DNA of 64,000 nucleotides, from positions 104,622,830 through 104,686,829 of the forward strand of contig NC_091131.1 of the NCBI RefSeq assembly GCF_040183065.1. Reading direction: 5' to 3'. The position numbers and the translations under genes are program-made. The notes under the pieces were generated by a model. It had not been told where the DNA came from. It saw only the letters and a program-made list of their open reading frames with translations, and searched no databases. Origin of the DNA: Periplaneta americana. Taxonomy: Eukaryota; Arthropoda; Insecta; Blattodea; Blattidae. Each line of letters begins with the position of its first letter. Within the stretch, counting starts at the first letter, position 1. Below, piece after piece: positions 26,201 to 34,800 of this stretch.

Positions 26201-28834
26201 TTACATAGGAAAATTTTCCGTTTTCTTTCTTCCATTCTGTTCAGCGATGAAGCCAATTTTTACATTAATGGTGAAGTCAATAAGCAAAATTTGTAGTATT
26301 GGAGTGATCAACTACATTGCCGGCAAAGAGAGAAGGAAAATTGTTATTGAACCCATTATAGAGATCTCATTCGAAAGGATCTTGAAGTTGAGCGGTCTGA
26401 AGCATTCTACCTCCTCCCAACTTCAAGCTTGAAATGAGATCTCTTGTCATTGGTTGAATAGCAATTATACTTCTTTCTTTCTCTGCGGCAATGTTTACGT
26501 CGCCTGTCAGACATTATGGTACGCAGTATAGTGCCCTGCATTGTTTGGGCATGAGAGAGACTATTAAGATATTACAAACTTCACCTACTGCATAGGCATC
26601 CAACAATACGTAGAAGTGAAGCATGTAAATAAAAATAACCGAATTCGTTAGAAGGCAATAAAAGGCCGTATATTCAATTCATATTTGCCGAGTTTCTGTT
26701 GACTCTTCGCTGCCTTTCTCATTAATTCCTCCACTCTTGTCCCTTTATGCTTTAGCTGCATAAGGATGTCAGTTACATATCTTACGAAGTAATGTACAGT
26801 AATGAGTACAGGTAATTTTTATTATCAATATGACTAATAATTCACATAAATATAAGTACAAGTAAATCAAAAGAAAATATATTTAAAAAAATGCATTTGT
26901 TCATAGTACCGACTCCTAGGTATCGTGCGATGTTGAAACATGAGAGAGGAAACCAAGACATTACAAACTTCGCAAGATATGTGCTCAGATCCTTAAACGG
27001 CTTAAAACATGAAGGGATGGGAGAAGAGGACAGAAAATATTTTCATAACATGTTCGAACACACAAGACAGGTTTCCTCCTGCAGAGCGAGAATAGGCGAA
27101 TATCGAACACTTCCGCTATACGGTACGATAGCAATATCTCAACACTGTTAGGTGATATTAGAATGCCCTAAAATTCTTGGGCATATGTTGTTTCTCAAAT
27201 ACCAGAAATATTTGCTATAAAATAGTTTGAATTTGTTTTGTATGTAAGCAAGTGAGAACAAAAGTTATATAAGTACAAATTTAATACATAATGTATTTTA
27301 TCTTTCGTATACGAAATTAAAAGAAAATCCTTAAAACGTTTTAAAATGAAAACACTGATATCTTATTGAAGTCCCACACCACAGCTCCTCAGGTGCGTCA
27401 TCTCTTGTTACGACTAGGCCAGGAATATATATACTGTATCTTCATAAAATCTTTTGATTTCATCCTCTTCAAGGAAATACTATCATAACATCATCACTTA
27501 AAATAAGGCGGACATATTCTATTTTCTGCTACAGACGTGCCAATGTATTAATGCCAGAAACATAATAAATTTGTTTTGGCTAAAAGTGGACTTGTGTGGT
27601 TTCTCAAATAACCGATTCATTTTCATTCACTTCAAGAAGACACTCTTGAGTTTGTTGTTACTGGCTATTTGAATAGTAGGCCCTAAGTGAAGTTATTTTA
27701 CCTGACTGTGAAAGAATGTATGTGACTGATATTAATAGTATAATGTTGTATTGCGCAGGTGCGGATGTCACGCCCATCAGTCTCTCATGCCGAGTCGTCT
27801 ACCTCGTAAGCCTCCTCACAGCTGTGATCCTCACGCAATCCTATTCTGCCATCATCATTTCCTACCTCTCTGTGGAACAATTCCAGCTGCCTTTCACAAA
27901 TTTTCAGACTTTCGTAGACGACAATTCTTATGAATTCGGAGTAGCGGCTTACAATGAAGTCATATTCAAGGTAAAAATGTTTATAGTGTAGTTAATTTTA
28001 TTTTGTTGAAATAGGGCTATTCAAAAGTCTATGGTCCGTCTCAGGAATCTGTGGAGTAGAAAGACGAAATAAGATTTGTGCGCATGTGGTATGTGGGAGG
28101 ACGAGGACCAATGACCGCTCTGAGGGGAGGCATTGGTTGAACGAAGCTACCAATCGCTTGCAGAGAGGGGGTCATTTCTATCTGAACTCTTCTCACCCCA
28201 TAACGGCCTCGAGCTGATACTGCCCGCAATACACTCCGGCACAGATAGACTCCGCCCTCATATGCGCCAAGTCACTCTATAGATTCCTGGGACGGGCCAT
28301 AGAAACATTTGAAATTACTCTAACTTTGTTAAGAACTAAGTTTATAGAAAAGTAATAATACAGTGTGACCGAGCTAAATGTATACATAAATAACAGCGTA
28401 TAATGGGAGAATTGTACACTGTGATCTTCTAGTCCCTATACACTGCTGCAGGTACACTCTGTTTCTGAAATCTGTGAAGTAAGTCGACGCATTTGGGTGA
28501 AGCCGATGACAAACGACTGGGCGGAGCCTATCAGTGCGGAAGTACATTGCGGGCTGCATCGTCTCACGGTCGCTAAGGGGTAAGATGCGCATGACAGAAG
28601 GTGACAGATTTTAGATGCTCGTTTTCAAGCAGTGCTTTCCCCCAAAGTGGTCATTGGACTGGCCCACTCCATTCACCACTTGTGCAAAGGACTTATTTCG
28701 TCTCCTATAGACTACTCTACAGATTTCAGAAACGGAGTATAGTATGGCGGTCAGTATACCCGCAAAGAAATTAATATCTTCCTTTAGACTCTGTCAAGGG
28801 TAAGAAAATTTTATCCTCCCCCATTGTAATAAGG

Positions 28835-28879
<45 letters not shown>

Positions 28880-31800
28880 GTTATTCTGCTGATTGTACAA
28901 TGTTATAACATTTTTCTGCTTCTACTTAGATTAGGCCTATAAGTATTCATCCTCCCAAACTCCCTCTGTTAATCCTTTCTTATCATTCCGCCAATTCCTT
29001 GCAACCAAGTAGCCTACGTTTGGGACTGCCTCGTTTCCAACTTCCTGGTGGATACCATTCCATAATTTCTTTGGTAACTGCCCACTTCCATTCTTTTGAT
29101 ATGTTCATTCCATTTTTATTGTTTTGTTTTAATATCGTCCAAACGAACCAATTACGTTGATTTTTTTATTAATTTTATTGTATTTTTACTTTTGTCCTTC
29201 CTAGAAATCCTAGCTGATTGTTTCCAAAAATCCATTTCTGTTTAGTTTAATTTTGTTACATTTCATTGCTAAAATGCACCTGTATAGGCCTATTTAAGAA
29301 TGTTTAAAAGAATATAAACTGCGCATTAATCAAAGAAAATGGAATAGGATCGAATGTTTGCTGCACAAAGAAACGTTTGTTAGGCCGAACAAGATGGCTA
29401 TTTAATTCCTCCAAACTGACTGAAAATTAATTTATTGTTTACAGGAAGCCTCCGACGAAATGTTACTTAAAATGCACAAAAAGTTGATAAGAAATGGCAA
29501 AGACAGAATTCCGGATACAGAAGAGGAGGGACTCAGGCGTTTGTGCACGTCGGACAAATACGCTTTCATGACTGCTGACTTCTTCGTAAGGATTTTCAGA
29601 CACGTCATCACATGCGAGATTGTTGAAATCCCGCAGATCAGCGTCGTTACATATGGAAGCATCGTCGTGAACAAGTCCATTCCGTACATCAAAACATTCA
29701 ATAAGAAGTGAGTAGCATCACAGTCTAGTAGCCTATATACAGTCACGAAGCTCAATACATAGTAAATATGCATCCATAGATAGTTGCTAACCACTAGGAT
29801 CGCTAATATCGCCTCATTACAGACAATGCGAAATAGTACCTGCACAGTCTATTGTTCCTAGTACCCTCACAACTCAAGCTTCGTGACTACGTACTAGACT
29901 GTTGTGACATTTCAACATTTCACCTTCACATGCTTTATTTCTCGTTGGGAAACGGATCGGAGATTTTCTACACTCCGATCTTCTTCTTCTTCTTCTTCTT
30001 CTTCTTCTTCTTCTTCTTCTTCTTCTTCTTCTTCTTCTTCTTCTTCTTCAGGGTATAGGCCTCAAGGCCTGTTCCGACTTCACTGTTCTTACCCTGCGCA
30101 GCGCCCGCAACGCGGCCAGGGGAACCTCATCTTGCAGATAATCTTCAAAGGAATAGCCTGACAGATTCAACAAGGACGGCAAGGAATACACTCCGATCTT
30201 AACCCTTAAATTGGCAAAACTTCATTTCTCACACTAGTTCATTAAACCGTGTCGGACTGTAAAGAAAACAACTATCACAATGTACATATTTTATATGTTG
30301 TACAGTATTATAGTATTGTAAAATTTTAATTTTCCTATCAGTTTTTTTTTCTATTGTTCTATTAAAGTTATAGCATATTATAGCCTATTAACCTGTTGTA
30401 TCCTATAGGATACTTTGCGAATTTAAGGGCTAAGATATACGTCCACCGCTGTAGTCTCATGGTAGCATATTCGCTCCCGAACCTAGCGGGACAGGGTTCG
30501 ATTCCCCGTTTGGGACGAGTTGCCTGGATAAGGTTTCTTCGGGGTTTTTCCCTCACTCCTATGGATGAATATCAGGTAACTTTATCAGGAGTATGGAACC
30601 CCACTCATTCTCGCCACTTCCTTCCGCCCCTCATCATCCTTTCCTTATCATTCCGATTGTCTTTCTTAGTTTTCAGATCGCGCCTGCGGCGGCCCTCCGA
30701 AACTGCTGACGCTCTCGGCCGGCCTCCATGGATATGCCAAAGCATGGTAGTTGGTGACCCAGCACCGGAACCCACCCCACTCACGACGAGAGGGGTGGCC
30801 TTCACCTCAGACCGTTTGAGGGGGGAATGTGGGGGGGGGCTGTTGGGGTGGAATGGTACACGGACTTAGAGGTATGGCAGAACTGGTCGTTAGGGTGTTG
30901 GGTTAGGTCTGTTCGGCGTGGGTGCGGTCGTTGGGCTACAACTCATCCCAGGGGCGCACAATAGACCTCAGGTCGCGGTGCATAGGGATGTTCCCCTCCC
31001 GGCCTCATAGAGAAACAATAAGATATACAGAGTGATTCAAAAGGTTGCGCTGAAACTGAAGGGTTGAAATATAACAATTTTATAACGAACTCATGCTCTA
31101 GGAAATAATTTTGAGTCAGTATAAGTCTTCGAATGTCAGGAACTACATGGCGAATAACATACCAATAAAGTAATAGTAATTTGTGTAAAAATTAAGTAGA
31201 CAAAGTTTGCAAGAACTTAATTTATTTTGTATTACACCAAATGTTATTCGAACTGGCGACCATCACATTCAGTGCAGGCATTGCATCTTCGAAGTTCTGG
31301 CCCAATCTCCCAAATACCCCAGGCTGATGTTAGTACGGGTTTCCGATATTCATATAGGTTATAAGGACTTAATATTCCGGGCCATGGATTGTCATGCTCA
31401 CCACTAGCTTTATAGCGACTGGCATTCTCGGGCGCCCGGCTCTGATGCTGTTAACTTTGCCTCTAGTAACATTCTTCAACTTTACTCCTCAAATGTTAAC
31501 CCAGTATGTGAATTTTTTGGAGGGACTTTTCTGCCTTCAAAATATTATAATTCCTGCAGTGTCAGAGAAGAAAACTCCGGAAGTGGAAAGCACTGCAGTG
31601 AGACTCCATCGGAACCGTAAAGATGTGCAAGTTAAATCGAAAGATGGCACCACACAGCTGAATCACGATATCTACAAAATCTAGAGACCTACAATAGGAG
31701 CGGTAGGACACAATAAGACAAATACCTGAAGAATGGAAAATGACAATTATACAACCAATATTCAAAAAAGGAGACAAATCTAAATGCCAAAACTATAGAG

Positions 31801-34800
31801 GAATATCTTTACTAAATGCAGCGTATAAAATTTACTCCAAAATAATAACAGAAAGGCTAAAACCTATAAGTGAAGCGATAATAATGGAAGAACAAGCAGG
31901 CTTTCGGAAAGGAAGAAGCTGTATAGATAACATATTTGTATTACAACAAATAATAGAAAAGCATAAAGAATTTAATAGAGAAACACATTTAACATTTATT
32001 GATTATATTAAGGCGTTCGATAGAATGAATAGAAATGAATTATGGAGAATATTATATAATAGAGGTATTCCATTGCATCTAGTTGAAGTGATTAGAAACA
32101 TATATATTAATTCTAAAATACAAATAGCTGGTGATACACAGATAAGAGTAGAGGAAGTTAACTTAGGTTTGAGACAAGCCTGCAGTATGTCGCCGATTCT
32201 ATTCAATATATATATGGACGAAATATTAAGAAAATGGAAAATAAAAATAAAGAACTATACACAGAATTTTAATGAAGATAATTTCATAATGACGATGCTA
32301 TTCGCTGACGATCAGGTAGTAATAGCAAATAATGAAAATAACCTACAGAGAGCAGTACATGAGTTATGGAAAATAAATAAGAACTATAATATGGAGATAT
32401 CTGTACATAAGACTAAAACTATGGCATTTTGTGGCAAATCTCCTGTAAGATCTAAAATAGTAATAGGAAACTGTATCATAGAACAGGTAAATAAATTTAA
32501 ATTTTTGGGTGTTACCTTATCTTATAAAGGAGACTATGATCAAAAAGAAAAAATAGAAAATTTTAATTACATAAATGGAACAATAAGAAGAACTCTGAAA
32601 TCAAAAGCTAGAAAAGATACATTGTTAAAATTTTATAAGGTGATGTCAGTGCCCAGTTTACTATATGGAAGCGAAACATGGGTTATGAAAAAGAGAGATG
32701 CCTCTAGATTACAAACAAATGAGATGAAATTTTTGAGAAACGTAGCAGGTTACAGGAAAATAGAACATAAAAGAAACGAAGAAATAAGAGAAGAACTTGA
32801 GATATATGAATTAAACAACAAAATAGAAGAATATAGAAATACATGGATGTCTCACATTTCAAGGATGCAGGAGGACAGGATACCATATAAGTTTTGGAAA
32901 TATAAACCTCGGGGAAGAAGAAATATTGGAAGACCAGCCAAAAGATGGATGGACCAATTTCAGTAGCTGCTACAGGAATCAATTTCCTAATGCATGAAGG
33001 ATGATGATGATGATGAGGACACAATAAGCCTACTAGAGTCTGCAATATTAGCCTTCGGAACTGGAGACTTTCCACCTCTTTTTGAGAGTTGAGTAGCTGT
33101 AATAGTTTAAAAGTTAGAGTGTTAGCCCGTGCAGTTTCAATTCCTTACAGTAGCTTATATAAAAATTGATAAAACGCAATTGCAAGGAAAATAAATTCAC
33201 AATAATTCAGTCAACTGTATATAAAAAAAAAACAAGTTATTATTGCCTCGGTATGATGAGCGACAGTTGAGAAGAAAAGAAACTGTCGTATTATTTTCGG
33301 TAAGAGCTGGCACGTCTTCTAAGAATAAGAATAACCTAGCTACTACATTTTTGCTCTATACAAGCAGTATCACAAGACATTATAATGTATAAAACTGAGT
33401 GAAAAAAGCGGCAACATACAATATTTCGACTTTGACCGTTGGAAAACAATGTGATTGGCGCGGGAGAACTTAAACGCCTGTCGACCTTCTTTGAGCCAAA
33501 CGAAGCTTGCCACCTGTCGTCGATAATAGCGATCCGTTAAAACTTTGACAACTGAAGATTGTATTAGAAACACATTCTTAAGATACAATGTCCAGGATTT
33601 TGGTATTGCATAAAAATTAGGTAGCGAATATATGAACAATTTAAACTTCATCAAAAAAGGAAAATCAACGTTATCCCATTGCAGGCCCTGAAAGACTCTT
33701 AAGGTGGCAGGATGGTTAGAGACTAAGAGAACCCCAGGGCCAAAGTGCGGTTAGAAGAATTAAATTAATAGAGGAAATCAATGACCCAAAGGGAATCGAA
33801 GCCGTGACTTTCCGCTTAGTCTTGCTTTTTCTGAACCTGCGCATGCGAGTTGCAAGGTGCAAGGCCCGTCTCCCACAAATCCGGACTATACGATGGATAG
33901 TGAGTGGTTTCTACTGGGTGTTCATTTCAAAGTGTGTCATGACGTCACTGTTGTGAGTCAGCGATTTGAAGCGAGTTTCAGCTTTTATGTCAGAGAAGTT
34001 GCCTATTAATCAAGGAGTTCAATCTGAACTTGAGAACGTGTACGTGTATGGTATAACTTGAACGTCCGTAGCAACAGATGGCGGTCTGTAAAGTCTGTGT
34101 GCTACCATAACCTCTTTCGAACTGTGTGCAAGTCGTACGCAGGGTATTTGTTATCATCGGTTGCGTACGGGAACATTCCACAATACAAATCAAATGCTCC
34201 GTGTCCATGTTGACCGTCGAAGTTAATGTCAACAAATACGTAAGTAATCGTCTTAACCCTCTCCTCATATCCCGACAGTAAGAAAAAACTCACCTCAGTA
34301 CGTGTTTCCAAACAATTCACATTCCTGCCACTACAGGTGTTACCGTACGTATCGGTAAGTACTCTTCAGAATGAACGCCGTACTTGCAAGGCAACTTCTT
34401 TGGCATATAAGTAATACGCCTCTGTGGAAGTGTAGGAAGATTGAATTCTCTAGGCTCATCGACTAGCCACATGACGGCATACAGCGAGCCATGACACACT
34501 TTGAATTGAACACGCAGTGTAGTTGCGAGGTACGCAGACTTCGCACCTCGCAGTTATAGAAACCACTCATTATCTCTCGTGCAGTCCGGATTTGTGAGAG
34601 ACGGGCCTCGCATCTCGCAACTCGAATATGTAGGTTCAGGAAAACCGAGGCTCTACATAGCAGCACCTCAACCGCGACGCTGGTTTGCGCCCCTTAAACT
34701 GCCTTTGCTTCCGATAAATGCTGTTTATCTTCTTATAATTCTTCTAATGGGTTGACATTACATCTTGTTAGAGTAGCTAATATTTCTGTGAGAATAAATT

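Noticed and set aside
26891-27151. 86-codon ORF in intron 6 as a host gene
   Set aside because: No recognised motif, no splice partner, and length within random expectation.
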